DNA of 64,000 bases, taken from the NCBI GenBank assembly GCA_016715405.1, contig JADKAE010000012.1:134957-198956 (forward strand), written 5' to 3'. The stretch is from Saprospiraceae bacterium (lineage in GTDB: Bacteria; Bacteroidota; Bacteroidia; Chitinophagales; Saprospiraceae). Shown here in pieces: positions 40,587 to 50,660 of the stretch. Both the position numbers and the translations under genes were made by a program. Within the stretch, counting starts at the first letter, position 1; every line of letters starts with the position of its first letter. The notes beneath the pieces are model-generated. The model did no database searches. It was given only the letters and a program-made list of their open reading frames with translations, and had not been told where the DNA came from.

Positions 40587-41894
40587 TTAAAATAATAAAC
40601 TGACCACAAAACTCGCCAATAACGCGGCACTATACCATAGATAAAGCCCTATCGGGGTGTAGCGGCTGATTCCAATGCCGTGTTTGCTATAAAGATACAC
40701 ACAAATAAGCACTTTTTCGAGCGTATAAGCCAGGAGTGCCCCCATGGCGATTCCCGCTAATCCCCAAATAGACACGAACAAAAAACCGGCCGCTATGTGG
40801 ACGATAAATTCTACGATTGAAATTAGCAAAATCATCTTATTGTCCTGTAAACCAACTAATACGGTTCTAGAAAATACTAATCTACTTATAGTAATGAGTA
40901 AAAAGACATTGAAAATCAATACACTATCATCAAAAGCGTGACTAAAAACCAGGGGAAAAAGCCATTTGCTGCCAAGCATGAGCAATATCGAAGCAGGAAA
41001 GAGCGCATGGAGCAGGGAGATAGATTTTATCCGGATAGCCTCAAGTCCTTTCTCCAGGTTTTTGGCGATTTCAGGCAGCATTGCCGTGCTAAAGGCGTTT
41101 GCCATAGCGATAACCAGGGGGAATTCCCGGGCGCCGTAACGGAAAACAGCAAAAACAGCCTCGTCGCCGGGATAACTAAACCCGACCAGCCAGCTGTCAA
41201 ATGACTGATTTACGCCGCTTATTAAAGCATACAGCATCAATGGGGCCGATAATATCCACCAGCGATACAGCAGGGAGCGGTCTATGAACCAGCGACCGTG
41301 TTTGAGCACGTAAATCGCGAGCCAAACCCATTTTGCCGCGGCAAGTACGGTCAGCCAAAAAAAGCTCACGCCAAGCCCAAGTCCCAAAAAGACAGGAATC
41401 AGCACGGCAGCCAGCTGTAGCCCAAATGAGAAAATAGCCCACAAATATAATTGACGGGGCCGGTCGTGCAGCAAATAGTAATTTTCCTGGAGGGTGGCGG
41501 GTAGGTTGAAAAGAGAAAACCAGAGAAAAACAGCATAATAGTCGAGAGATTCCTGTCCGGTTAAAGCCGGCAGTATCCATTGCTTCCCTGCCCACATCAA
41601 AAGCGTTAGCCCCAAACTTACCAGGCAAAAGCTCAAAAAGCTATTAAAAACAAAGCGGCGCCGGCCTTCTTCGGTTTCGCGGGGATACATGCTTAGCATA
41701 CCCTGCATAAGCCCTGAAGTCCAGAAAAAACTGGTGATAAAGCCCAGGTAAAACAACATTTCGTAGGCGCCTATCTGGGAGGTTGATAGCGCCGAGTTAG
41801 CCAATAATATGGCGATGAGGATAGACGTACCCTGCCTGGCCAGTTGAAAAAACTGAACGGCCTTGGCATTGGTAAACAGTTGGAGTGCAGGCAT
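40587..41894 (-). CDS. polysaccharide flippase-like membrane protein (MOP superfamily)
   Basis: A 435-residue protein with about twelve hydrophobic helices, starting ALQLFTNAKAVQFFQLARQG with the QxxRQG-type opening found in Wzx/MATE-like lipopolysaccharide transporters. Internal features are NSFLSFCLVSLGLTLLMWAG and FRYGAREFPLVIAMANAFST, the second copy of the family repeat. It probably flips a lipid-linked glycan. No glycosyltransferase genes are adjacent, so the substrate is open. It lies 6 bp after ffh. Confidence 0.85.
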   Translation of the reverse strand: MPALQLFTNAKAVQFFQLARQGTSILIAILLANSALSTSQIGAYEMLFYLGFITSFFWTSGLMQGMLSMYPRETEEGRRRFVFNSFLSFCLVSLGLTLLMWAGKQWILPALTGQESLDYYAVFLWFSLFNLPATLQENYYLLHDRPRQLYLWAIFSFGLQLAAVLIPVFLGLGLGVSFFWLTVLAAAKWVWLAIYVLKHGRWFIDRSLLYRWWILSAPLMLYALISGVNQSFDSWLVGFSYPGDEAVFAVFRYGAREFPLVIAMANAFSTAMLPEIAKNLEKGLEAIRIKSISLLHALFPASILLMLGSKWLFPLVFSHAFDDSVLIFNVFLLITISRLVFSRTVLVGLQDNKMILLISIVEFIVHIAAGFLFVSIWGLAGIAMGALLAYTLEKVLICVYLYSKHGIGISRYTPIGLYLWYSAALLASFVVSLLF

Positions 41895-41900
41895 CGCTTG

Positions 41901-43253
41901 CTAGCGGCGGAAACCCTTGTTCATGCCGCCCGCGCCGCCGCCGGTCATACCCATCAGACTTGGATTCGTGGCGATCTTGTGCATCATTTTGCGCATCTGC
42001 TCAAATTGCCGGATAAAAGCATTCACTTCATCGAGCGACCTGCCGCTACCCATAGCGATACGCTTTTTTCTGTTCATATTCATGATATCCGGGTTGCCGC
42101 GTTCGTGGGGAGTCATTGATTGTATCATAGCTTCCACGCGTTTAAACGCGCTATCATCGATGTCGACATCCTTCATGGCTTTTCCAACGCCGGGTAACAT
42201 GCCCAACACGCTTTTGATATCACCCATCTTCCTGATTTGGTTGATCTGGCTGAGAAAGTCGTCAAAATCGAACTTATTCTTTTTCAGCTTTTTCTCAATG
42301 CGCTTGGCTTCCTGCTCGTCGAATTGTTCCTGCGCGCGCTCCACGAAAGACACGATATCGCCCATGCCGAGGATGCGCTGGGCCATCCGGTCGGGGTAGA
42401 ATACATCGAGCGTATCCATCTTTTCGCCCGTACTCACAAACTTGATGGGTTTGCCGACGGTATATTTCACTGAAAGCGCCGCGCCACCGCGGGTATCACC
42501 GTCCAGCTTGGTCAGCACCACGCCGTCAAAATCAATGATATCGTTGAAGGCCTTGGCCGTATTCACAGCGTCCTGGCCTGTCATGGAATCTACGACGAAC
42601 AAGACTTCGTGAGGAAGTATAGCCTGTTTGACATTGGCTATCTCTTTCATCATCTCCTCGTCTACAGCCAGTCGGCCGGCCGTGTCCACGATGACCACAT
42701 CCTGTCCATGTTGTTTGGCATATTCAATAGCCTTGAGTGCGATGGCTACCGGGTTATTATTGCCGGGTTCTTTGTAAACCGGCACGCCAACCTGTTCGGC
42801 CAGCGTAGAGAGCTGATCAATAGCGGCGGGGCGATATACGTCGCAGGCTACCAACAGCGGTTTTTTGTTGCGCTTGGTTTTGAGATGGTGAGCCAGTTTA
42901 CCGGAAAAAGTTGTTTTACCCGAGCCTTGCAGACCGGCGATGAGCACAACTGTGGGTTTTCCCGATAGGTCGATGCCCGCAGCCTGGCCGCCCATCAACT
43001 CCACCAACTCGTCCATCACGATTTTGGTCATGAGCTGGCCGGGAGAAACCGACTTGAGTACGTTATCGGCGCCCAAGGCCTTATCTTTTACCTTATCGGT
43101 AAATTCCTTGGCTATTTTGTAGTTCACGTCAGCGCCTACCAACGCGCGACGGATTTCTTTTATGGATTCGGCAATATTTAGCTCCGTCAACTTGTTGTCG
43201 CCGCGGAGCGCCTTAAACGCTACATCCAAACGATCGCTTAGGCTTTCAAACAT
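41901..43253 (-). CDS. ffh: signal recognition particle protein Ffh
   Basis: Ffh is the GTPase that binds signal sequences and 4.5S RNA and delivers membrane proteins to FtsY. I use ATG 43253 (MFESLSDRLDVAFKAL) rather than the earlier ATG, which adds non-conserved residues. GTPase motifs are GLQGSGKTTFSGKLAHHL, ACDVYRPAAIDQL, VDTAGRLAVDEEMM and LTKLDGDTRGGAALS. The M domain follows, with MGSGRSLDEVNAFIRQFEQM and a short glycine-rich end. About 450 residues is standard. Intact; first gene of an operon with a flippase and an MBL protein. Confidence 0.96.
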   Translation of the reverse strand: MFESLSDRLDVAFKALRGDNKLTELNIAESIKEIRRALVGADVNYKIAKEFTDKVKDKALGADNVLKSVSPGQLMTKIVMDELVELMGGQAAGIDLSGKPTVVLIAGLQGSGKTTFSGKLAHHLKTKRNKKPLLVACDVYRPAAIDQLSTLAEQVGVPVYKEPGNNNPVAIALKAIEYAKQHGQDVVIVDTAGRLAVDEEMMKEIANVKQAILPHEVLFVVDSMTGQDAVNTAKAFNDIIDFDGVVLTKLDGDTRGGAALSVKYTVGKPIKFVSTGEKMDTLDVFYPDRMAQRILGMGDIVSFVERAQEQFDEQEAKRIEKKLKKNKFDFDDFLSQINQIRKMGDIKSVLGMLPGVGKAMKDVDIDDSAFKRVEAMIQSMTPHERGNPDIMNMNRKKRIAMGSGRSLDEVNAFIRQFEQMRKMMHKIATNPSLMGMTGGGAGGMNKGFRR

Positions 43254-43283
43254 CTTTACAGGCTTATTTTGATAAAAGAAGTG

Positions 43284-43291
43284 CAAATATA
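43284..43291 (-). promoter_or_regulatory. -7 element upstream of ffh
   Basis: On the minus strand TATATTTG matches TAnnTTTG and lies 30 bp before the ffh ATG. No TTG is found at the usual distance, so only the -7 box is supported. Confidence 0.45.
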
Positions 43292-43417
43292 GCCATTTTC
43301 CTTCTAGAATAATTCAATGCTACCTGCCAAGTTTATAGCAGTGCAATAATTCTGGTTTATTTAGCAAAATGTTAAAATTTTTACCCTCAAAATCCAAAAG
43401 TTTCGAAATCAAATGCT

Positions 43418-43425
43418 TATATTTG
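43418..43425 (+). promoter_or_regulatory. -7 element upstream of the OmpA-like gene
   Basis: TATATTTG matches TAnnTTTG, 57 bp before the chosen ATG at 43483. Its presence inside the longer open frame supports the later start codon. Confidence 0.45.
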
Positions 43426-43482
43426 GATCTATTGAAAAGCTCTCATAGCTTCTTTTCAAATCAAAAACAAAAACCAACATCC

Positions 43483-44310
43483 ATGTCCGCACCAATCAAA
43501 GTCCTTATTATGTTGATTGTGTGGCTGCTCTTTTCCTTACTGGCGTATAGGGGCTGTATTCAGGATTGTTGTAAAGGTGGAGAAGATGCCATCATACAGC
43601 AGGACAGCGCCCTGAACCTAAAGAGGTATCCCATTGACTTCCAATGGTCAAAAGAGGCGGCTAACACCAATCAGGGTTTCGACGATTTAAAAGCAAAATT
43701 GCTGGCCGGGATGCAGGATGGACAAATCCTGGAAATTACCGGGCAATATTTTGAAGACGAGCCCAAACCCGATGGTTTCGATAACATGGGATTTGCCCGT
43801 GCTCAGGCCGCCAGGGCACTCTTCCCCGATATCCCTGACGACCGCATCAAATTGCGCGCCCGCCTCATGGACGAAAGCGAAGGGGTTCGCAACGGCTATT
43901 TTGAAGCGGCACTGTTCGAGTGGATCAAACCCGAAGAAAAAATAGCCCAGACCGTCGAAGAACTGAACGACAGGATCATTATCCGATTCCCATACAACTC
44001 TACCGAGCGTGAATACGATCCATCGGTTGATGAATATCTCGACAAGCTGGCCAAGCGCATTGCCTCAACCGGCGAGACGGTTCAGCTGACCGGCCACACG
44101 GATAACAAGGGCGCGCCCGACTATAACACAAAATTGGGTATGGCCCGCGCCACGGGTATTAAAGGGGTATTGATGCAAAAAGGCGTCAAGGCCGACCAGA
44201 TCAGCGCCTCCTCAAAAGGCCAGGAACAACCCGTTGATTCCAACGTCACGGAGGAAGGCAGGCACAACAACCGCAGGGTAGAAGTGCGGCTTATTAAGAA
44301 ACAACAGTAA
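43483..44310 (+). CDS. membrane-anchored protein with two OmpA-like domains
   Basis: I start at ATG 43483 (MSAPIKVLIMLIVWLLFSLLAY), which gives an N-terminal membrane anchor. Residues about 45-145 look like a degenerate OmpA-type domain (DFQWSKEAANTNQGFDDLKA, LEITGQYFEDE, NMGFARAQAARALF). Residues about 165-270 are a canonical OmpA_C peptidoglycan-binding domain (IIIRFPYNSTE, LTGHTDNKGAPDYNTKLGMARA, NNRRVEVRL). A cysteine cluster (CIQDCC) follows the anchor. It probably tethers the envelope to peptidoglycan. A tandem HhH membrane protein follows 24 bp later and ends with a strong terminator. Confidence 0.85.
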   Translation: MSAPIKVLIMLIVWLLFSLLAYRGCIQDCCKGGEDAIIQQDSALNLKRYPIDFQWSKEAANTNQGFDDLKAKLLAGMQDGQILEITGQYFEDEPKPDGFDNMGFARAQAARALFPDIPDDRIKLRARLMDESEGVRNGYFEAALFEWIKPEEKIAQTVEELNDRIIIRFPYNSTEREYDPSVDEYLDKLAKRIASTGETVQLTGHTDNKGAPDYNTKLGMARATGIKGVLMQKGVKADQISASSKGQEQPVDSNVTEEGRHNNRRVEVRLIKKQQ

Positions 44311-44334
44311 CCATCAAAACAAAATCAACCAACT

Positions 44335-45291
44335 ATGTCAATGCAAATATTTTTAATACAAAGTACGCCGTTTGGCCTTAGCTGCCCCTGGTGGTGGCTT
44401 TTCTCTCTGGGCGCTTTTTTGCTGGGTTTGCTGCTTGGATGGTGGCTGTGGTACGAATACAAAAAACGCGCCGATGAGCTCGATAAAGAAGTTAAAGGTT
44501 ATCAGGTAAAGGTAGTCGATATGGAAAAAGACTACATGAGCCTGAAATATCAATACGACGAAATTGCCAAATCGGACGAAAAGCTCAAACTGGCGCTGCG
44601 CCAATGCGAAGCCGATAAGGCGGTATTGCAAACCAAAATCGACCATATGGGCGAAGGCGGCCTGATCACAGGCCGGGGCGCCGAAGGAATCGATTATACC
44701 GCTATTTTCGGCCAGGATCATCTCCAACTCATTGAAGGCGTAGGCCCGAAAGTGGAAGAATTGCTCAAAAAATCGGGACTGACCACGTTGTCAGACGTAG
44801 CCACGGCAAGCGCGGACGACCTGCGGGAAATCCTCGCGTTGGCCGGCCCGAATTACCGCATGCACGATCCCGCTACCTGGCCTAAGCAAGCCTTGCTGGC
44901 CGCCGAAAACCACTGGGATGAACTAATAGCCCTGCAGAAAACGCTGAATGCAGGCAGAAACGATACCGGCGATGGCGATACTCCTTCAAAAGTGGAAAAA
45001 TTAGCGGCAAAACTGCTCGGCTTCTCCACCAATCCGGAAGATTTAAAGATTATCGAAGGGGTTGGACCCAAAATCGAGCAACTGCTCAAAGCAGACGGTA
45101 TCAATACCTGGTCAGACCTGGCAGCCGCCAGTGTCGCACACCTGAAAGACTTACTCGAAAAAGGTGGCGATAGCTTCCGCATGGCCGATCCTACTACCTG
45201 GCCCAAGCAAGCCACACTGGCTGCTGCCGGCAACTGGAAAGAGCTAAGCGAGTACCAGGAGTTTCTTGAGGGCGGCAAAGAACCTGCCTGA
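44335..45291 (+). CDS. membrane-anchored coiled-coil protein with two helix-hairpin-helix domains
   Basis: A 318-residue protein. A tryptophan-rich transmembrane helix (about 18-40) is followed by a charged coiled coil (about 43-103). Two homologous 76-residue modules follow: residues about 130-205 (LQLIEGVGPKVEELLKKSGL) and 237-312 (LKIIEGVGPKIEQLLKADGI), each ending in a TWPKQAxLAA segment. These HhH modules (DUF4332-like) also occur fused to ribosomal protein L21 in Bacteroidota. HhH folds usually bind nucleic acid without sequence specificity, but that function is unproven for a membrane-tethered form. It is co-transcribed with the OmpA-like gene. Confidence 0.85.
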   Translation: MSMQIFLIQSTPFGLSCPWWWLFSLGAFLLGLLLGWWLWYEYKKRADELDKEVKGYQVKVVDMEKDYMSLKYQYDEIAKSDEKLKLALRQCEADKAVLQTKIDHMGEGGLITGRGAEGIDYTAIFGQDHLQLIEGVGPKVEELLKKSGLTTLSDVATASADDLREILALAGPNYRMHDPATWPKQALLAAENHWDELIALQKTLNAGRNDTGDGDTPSKVEKLAAKLLGFSTNPEDLKIIEGVGPKIEQLLKADGINTWSDLAAASVAHLKDLLEKGGDSFRMADPTTWPKQATLAAAGNWKELSEYQEFLEGGKEPA

Positions 45292-45299
45292 TTTTTTAA

Positions 45300-45331
45300 C
45301 TTCAACCCGGGGCAAAAACCCCGGGTTGAAG
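45300..45331 (+). terminator. 13-bp perfect hairpin terminator
   Basis: CTTCAACCCGGGG (45300-45312) pairs perfectly with CCCCGGGTTGAAG (45319-45331) around CAAAAA, 9 bp after the stop of the HhH gene. It closes the OmpA-like/HhH operon before the yidC promoter. Confidence 0.9.
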
Positions 45332-45393
45332 TATCCTTATTTCGAGGCATAAATTCCGTTTGTACCGATAAATCCGATACTCGTCTTTCTATC

Positions 45394-45424
45394 TTTGTTG
45401 CCTTGCGGATAAATTATACCTTTG
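45394..45424 (+). promoter_or_regulatory. Bacteroidetes-type promoter of yidC
   Basis: TTTG (45394-45397), a 19-bp spacer and TACCTTTG (45417-45424) match the primary-sigma consensus of Bacteroidota (TTTG-N19-TAnnTTTG) exactly. It lies 47 bp before the yidC ATG and just after the preceding operon's terminator. Confidence 0.8.
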
Positions 45425-45470
45425 CCGTGCATTAGAAAAATCACCTATTGGTACAAACGAATTTCAATTA

Positions 45471-47371
45471 ATGGATAGGAATACAATTATTGGGGTTTTG
45501 CTGATAATGGGCTTGCTGATCGTGTGGCAGTGGTATATGGCGCCCTCTCAGGAGGAAATCGCCAGGCAAAACCAACAAAGAGACTCTCTTGCGCTGTTGA
45601 ATAAAAAAACAACCGAGAAAGTCCCCTCAGCAGATACCACTCAGTCAACGGCTGTTTCGCCACAATCAACCGGCGCTGACAGCGCCGGCACTATTCAGCA
45701 ACAGGCTAATTTCGGCCCCTTTGCCGCTGCGGCTACCGGATCGGAACAGCTTACTACGCTGGAAAACGACTTGTTCGCTATCACCTTCACGAACAAAGGC
45801 GGACGCATAAAAGAAGTGGTACTGAAAAAGTACAAGAAACAGATAGAAGATGCCAATGGCAAGATCACCAGTGTTGATCTCAAGCTATTGGAAGACGACA
45901 AAAATAAGTTCGAATACTTCCTCCCCATTCCCCAGTTGCCTAAAGGAGGTGTAAATACGGGAGATCTGTATTTCAGACCAATGAAAACGCCCAATGGCAT
46001 TGCCTTTCGCGCCGATGTCGGCGACGGCAAATACATCGAGCAAACTTATACCCTGTCGCCGGAAACCTATAAGATTGATTATGCCATACATATGGCGGGC
46101 TTGCAGGATATCCTGGCGCCCAATACCAGCGAAATCAGCCTGAACTGGGTCAATTATCTCGACAGGATAGAAATCAATACCAATTATGAGCGCAACTATT
46201 CTACGGTTTATTATAAAATAGCGGAAGACGACCCCACGTATTGCTCGTGTACTGCAGATGATACCGAAGAACTAACCGATAGCCCCCTCAGGTGGGTTTC
46301 TCATGTCAACCAGTTTTTTAATAGTACTTTTATAGCCGAATCTCAGAAGTTTAAGGGAGCCAAACTCGAGACCAAGCTGCTTGCTGAAAAAGGAGTCGAT
46401 CTCAAAAGCTGACTTCCAGCATTAAACTGCCTTACGATGGCGCCGCCGGCGAACCTTTTAAAATGGCATTTTACGTCGGCCCCAATGAGTTTGACCGCCT
46501 GTACGCCATGGGCGACGACCTCCAGGATGTCATCCCTTTCGGTAGCAGTATCTTTGGTACGATCAACCGCTGGGTGATTCGCCCGATATTCAACTTTCTC
46601 TCGGGATTTATTGGCAGCAAGGGTATCGTTATCCTGTTTTTAACGCTGTTTGTGAAACTGCTGGTATACCCGCTTACTTACAAGATGATTTACTCCCAAT
46701 CGAAAATGGGCGCGCTGAAACCCCAGATAGCAGCACTAAAAGAAAAATTCAAAGACGACGCCCAGCAGCAGCAGATGGAAACGATGAAGATGTATCGCGA
46801 ATTTGGCGTGAACCCGCTGGGAGGGTGCTTCCCGATGTTATTACAAATGCCTATCTGGTTTGCTTTATATCGCTTTTTTCCCGCATCTATTGAATTCCGC
46901 CAGGCGCCATTTCTGTGGGCGCACGACTTGTCCTCTTACGACGTAATTATGCGTCTGCCCTTTGAAATTCCCATGGGCTTTGGCGCGCATATCAGCTTGT
47001 TTACAATGCTTTGGGCAGTATCCACGCTGGCTTATACCTACTACAATTCGCAGCATATGGACTTCTCCTCTCAGCCGGCGATGAAGTATATGCAATATAT
47101 CATGCCCATTCTTTTCCTTGGCTTTTTCAACAGTTTTGCATCGGGTTTGACCTGCTATTTGCTGTTTAGCAATTTGTTGAATATCGGACAGACGGTCATT
47201 ACCAAAAATTTCCTCATCAACGAGGATAAGATCAGGCTGATGTTAGAAGAAAACAAGAAAAAGCCCAAGAAGAAAACAGGATTTCAGGCGCGATTGGAGA
47301 CTGCAATGAAAGAACAACAGCGCTTGCAAGCCGCCAAAGAGCAAGAGAAAAAGAAAGGCAACAAAAAATAG
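45471..47371 (+). CDS. yidC: membrane protein insertase YidC (one frameshift)
   Basis: YidC inserts and folds inner-membrane proteins, alone or with Sec. The start MDRNTIIGVLLIMGLLIVWQ is the first helix, followed by a long periplasmic beta domain (about residues 90-330). An indel near 46407 breaks the frame; the next frame continues LTSSIKLPYDG. The conserved C-terminal core is intact: GIVILFLTLFVKLLVYPLTY, FGVNPLGGCFPMLLQMPIWF and MPILFLGFFNSFASGLTCYL. The tail is lysine-rich, as expected for ribosome contact. About 634 codons matches Bacteroidota YidC. The nuclease gene follows after 3 bp. Confidence 0.94.
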
Positions 47372-47374
47372 CGC

Positions 47375-48273
47375 ATGGCCAAATTTAAAACGAACTACAG
47401 CCGAAAGAGCGGTAAGGGTTCCGATGCTATTGTAAAAGTAGGCCTTTTCGCCGCTATTGTCGGGGGGCTGTTTTATATCTTCAATCTATTTACGGGCAAC
47501 AATACCCCGGCCACAAGCGAAAGTTCGGATGACTACGTGGCTGAAGCGTATTATTTACCCACATCGACTACAGGTCAGATTGTTAACAGGCGCTATTATT
47601 CACTCTCCTATAATGAAGACCACGAACAAGCCGAGTGGGTAGCTTATGTGCTCAAAAAAGAGCAGTTGGATATGCCTTGGGAAGAGCGTATCGATGAATT
47701 CCTGCCCGACCCTTCAATCAAAACCGGCTCCGCCACTCCTGATGACTACCGCAATTCGGGGTACGACCGCGGCCATTTGGTGCCCGCCGCAGATATGGCC
47801 TTCAACAAAGAAGCCATGCAGGAAACTTTTTATATGAGTAATATCAGCCCGCAAGCCCGCAATTTCAACAAAGGCGTATGGCGGGAACTGGAAGAGCTTA
47901 CCCGCGATTGGGCACGAAAAAATAAGCAGTTGTACGTAGTCTCCGGCCCTGTGTTATCTGAAACCCCTAAAAGTACCATAGGCGATAATGAAGTATCCGT
48001 GCCGGTAGCCTATTTCAAAGTACTACTCGATCTTACCGACCCCGAAGTGAAGGCCGTCGCTTTTGTGCTTCCCAATGAAATCAGTTATGAGCCTTTGTTC
48101 AAATTCGCTACGTCTGTGGATAAGGTGGAAGCACTGACGCAAATCGACTTTTTCCCGAACTGATGCCCGATGATCTGGAAGATCAACTCGAGAGCACGTT
48201 TAATATCGATCTTTGGGAATTTAATAAAAAACGATACGACCTGCGCATTCAGAAGTGGAATAAGCAGCAATAG
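47375..48273 (+). CDS. DNA/RNA non-specific endonuclease, membrane-anchored (frameshift at 3' end)
   Basis: A ββα-metal (NUC1/EndA) nuclease. Residues about 20-40 form a transmembrane anchor (VGLFAAIVGGLFYIFNLF). The catalytic motif is YDRGHLVPAADM, with the DRGH histidine as general base and the metal-binding asparagine in ISPQARNFNKGVW. The frame ends at 48163, but a one-base correction near 48160 continues LMPDDLEDQLESTFNIDLWE to TAG at 48271-48273, so I extend the gene. The product probably acts outside the cytoplasm in nucleic-acid scavenging. It follows yidC by 3 bp. Confidence 0.85.
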
Positions 48274-48297
48274 TATAATAACAAGCCGCTATAGAAT

Positions 48298-49861
48298 ATG
48301 TCGAAGCAAGAGCAATTTATCCAGTTAATTCAGGAAGGATATGCATTTAACGGTGCTTCCATCACCTTAGGAAGCGCCATGCTTGACAAAGAATGCCTGC
48401 TGGGGACTTCTATCAGAATCCCCCTCAAAACGATGAATCGCCACGGACTTATTGCCGGCGCAACCGGTTCGGGAAAAACCAAAACCCTTCAGATTCTGGC
48501 AGAGCAATTATCCGCTAACGGCGTATCGTGCCTGTTGATGGATATCAAGGGCGACCTCAGCGGAATTGCCATGCCGGGCGCTTCAAATCCAAAAATTGAA
48601 GAACGCCACCAGAAACTGGGTATTCCTTTTACTCCCTCTGGCAATGCGGTGGAGTTTCTCTCACTCTCCAACGAAAAAGGCGCCCGCTTGCGGGCTACTG
48701 TATCTGAATTCGGCCCGGTTCTTTTTTCTAAAATACTGGGAATCAATGATACACAGACAGGAGTCATGGCCGTTATTTTCAAATACTGCGACGACAACGA
48801 TTTGCCCCTGCTCGACCTGGACGATATCAAGAAAACCCTACAGTACATCACCGGTCCCGGCCAGGAAGAGATTGAACGATCCTATGGATTGATATCTTCC
48901 TCGTCAGTGGGGTCTATTATGCGTAAAATCGTAGAACTGGAACAACAGGGCGCCGATATTTTCTTTGGCGAAAGATCATTTGAGGTAGAAGACCTTTGTA
49001 GAATAGACGAGAAGGGTAGGGGGATCGTTTCCATTATCAGACTCAGCGATATTCAGGATCGCCCCAAGCTGTTCTCTACCTTTATGTTGCAATTGCTGGC
49101 GGAGGTGTATTCTTCTTTTCCTGAAGAAGGCGATGTGGAACAACCGAAGCTGGTTATTTTTATTGATGAGGCCCACCTGGTGTTCCAGGAAGCCTCCAGG
49201 ACGCTACTCGATCAGATTGAAGCCATCGTAAAACTGATTCGTTCAAAAGGCGTTGGGCTCATTTTTGTCACACAAAATCCCGCTGATATCCCGGATAGTG
49301 TATTGGGCCAGCTAGGTATGAAAATCCAGCATGCCTTGCGCGCTTTTACGGCTAAAGACCGAAAAGCCATCAAGTTGGCAGCCGAGAACTATCCCGAAAC
49401 GGATTACTACGAAATAGACCAGCTAATCACGGAATTTGGCATTGGCGAAGCCTTCGTTACTGCTTTGAATGAAAAAGGCATTCCTACGCCACTGGTGCAC
49501 ACCATGCTACGGGCCCCCAATCGAGAATGGATATTCTGACTGATAGCGAAATATCGGCTATCATTTCCCGCTCTTACCTCGTTAGAAAATACAACGAAGA
49601 AATAAATAGGAAAGCGCCCACGAGATACTGCATGCAAAAATGGAAGAAGCCCATCAGCAAGGCGTGCAGGAAGAACTTAGGAAGCAGCAGGAAAAAGCCC
49701 GCCAGTCAACTACATCGAGCCGCTCAAGAGGAAGAGCCCCCAAAAGTACAATCAAAGAGATCATTGATAGTCCTGTAACTCGCCAGGTTGGCCGTACTAT
49801 TGCCCGAGAATTGACCCGGGGTTTGCTCGGCGTCCTGGGTTTGGGTGGAAGAAGGAGGTAA
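48298..49861 (+). CDS. HerA-like/DUF853 ATPase (frameshifted at 3' end)
   Basis: A P-loop ATPase of the HerA/FtsK type. Walker A is GLIAGATGSGKTKTLQIL, Walker B is LVIFIDEAHLVFQE, and the sensor-like GVGLIFVTQNPADIPDSVL follows. The family (DUF853, YjgR-like) carries the segment MDIKGDLSGIAMPG seen here. Indels near 49537 and 49612 split the C-terminus; the corrected reading runs MDILTDSEISAIISRSYLV, KMEEAHQQGVQEELRKQQ and ends in a glycine/arginine-rich tail. The precise job of DUF853 ATPases is not settled. It has no NurA nuclease neighbour, which argues against a classical HerA-NurA pair. Confidence 0.86.
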
Positions 49862-49871
49862 AAAAAGGTGT

Positions 49872-50495
49872 TTAATTTTTAATCAACCTCAGCTGTGGAG
49901 ATTGTTTGGGCTGTGCGGGCAGAGATTGCTTTTCTGAGCGCGCAGGTTGGGCCTGGGGCATACAATTCCGCTCATAAGCCGACCAGGGCGTGAGTTTATA
50001 CTGATTGGAACCGAAATACGAGATGATACACTCGAACGATTGGGGAGGTTTAAAGCCCATAATCGTTTGAATAGTTTGCAGTTCTTCATCTAATATCACA
50101 ACTGCCGGAAAAGACAGCCGATTGTTCAGTAGCTCGGCGGCAAATTCGTGATAGCCGGTTTTTCCATTTTTCACATACTTGTACACTTTGCCATTAAAGC
50201 TGATATCTTCTTTGTATTCCGCATCAAACTTGACGGCGTGGTATTTATCATTGATGTACTTGGCAACTTTAGGATCGCTAAAAGTTACCTGATCCATACG
50301 GTCGCACCATCTGCACCAACTCGTATAAATATTGAGCAACACTTTGCGTTTATCTTTATCTTCTTTTGATTTGGAAGTAGCCTGATCCCAGTTTAGCCAT
50401 TGAATGGCCTCCGGCTCCGCTTTGGTTTGACCACTAAGCGGCACAATCGTTGATAACAGCAATACTCCAGCAATTCCCCATACTTTCATCGTCAA
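49872..50495 (-). CDS. secreted thioredoxin-like protein (WCRWC active site)
   Basis: A 207-residue protein with a signal peptide (VWGIAGVLLLSTIVPLSGQ) and a thioredoxin fold. The active site is NIYTSWCRWCDRMDQVTF, an unusual CRWC pair, and the cis-proline is in NRLSFPAVVILDEE. This places it in the thioredoxin_7/DUF255-like group. The C-terminal tail is rich in Pro, Gln and Ser. It likely acts as a periplasmic disulfide reductase or isomerase. It converges on the HerA-like gene with a 10-bp gap. Confidence 0.85.
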   Translation of the reverse strand: MTMKVWGIAGVLLLSTIVPLSGQTKAEPEAIQWLNWDQATSKSKEDKDKRKVLLNIYTSWCRWCDRMDQVTFSDPKVAKYINDKYHAVKFDAEYKEDISFNGKVYKYVKNGKTGYHEFAAELLNNRLSFPAVVILDEELQTIQTIMGFKPPQSFECIISYFGSNQYKLTPWSAYERNCMPQAQPARSEKQSLPAQPKQSPQLRLIKN

Positions 50496-50660
50496 TGCAA
50501 TTTTCTCTTATTGTTATGCAAAAGTAGTAAGTATGAAACAAAATTGGGTAACCGCTTATGGTGATTGAACCGCTATTTAAAAGAAGTTTAACTTATGTAA
50601 AAGCCTGACGATGCATAGTTCATTGAATCTGTTTTATTTATAATTAACAAAGCCAATATT

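Noticed and set aside
48298..49861. HerA-like ATPase and the neighbouring nuclease as an anti-phage pair
   Set aside because: The nuclease has a membrane anchor and a DRGH motif of secreted type, and the ATPase belongs to the common DUF853 group; nothing else defence-like is nearby.
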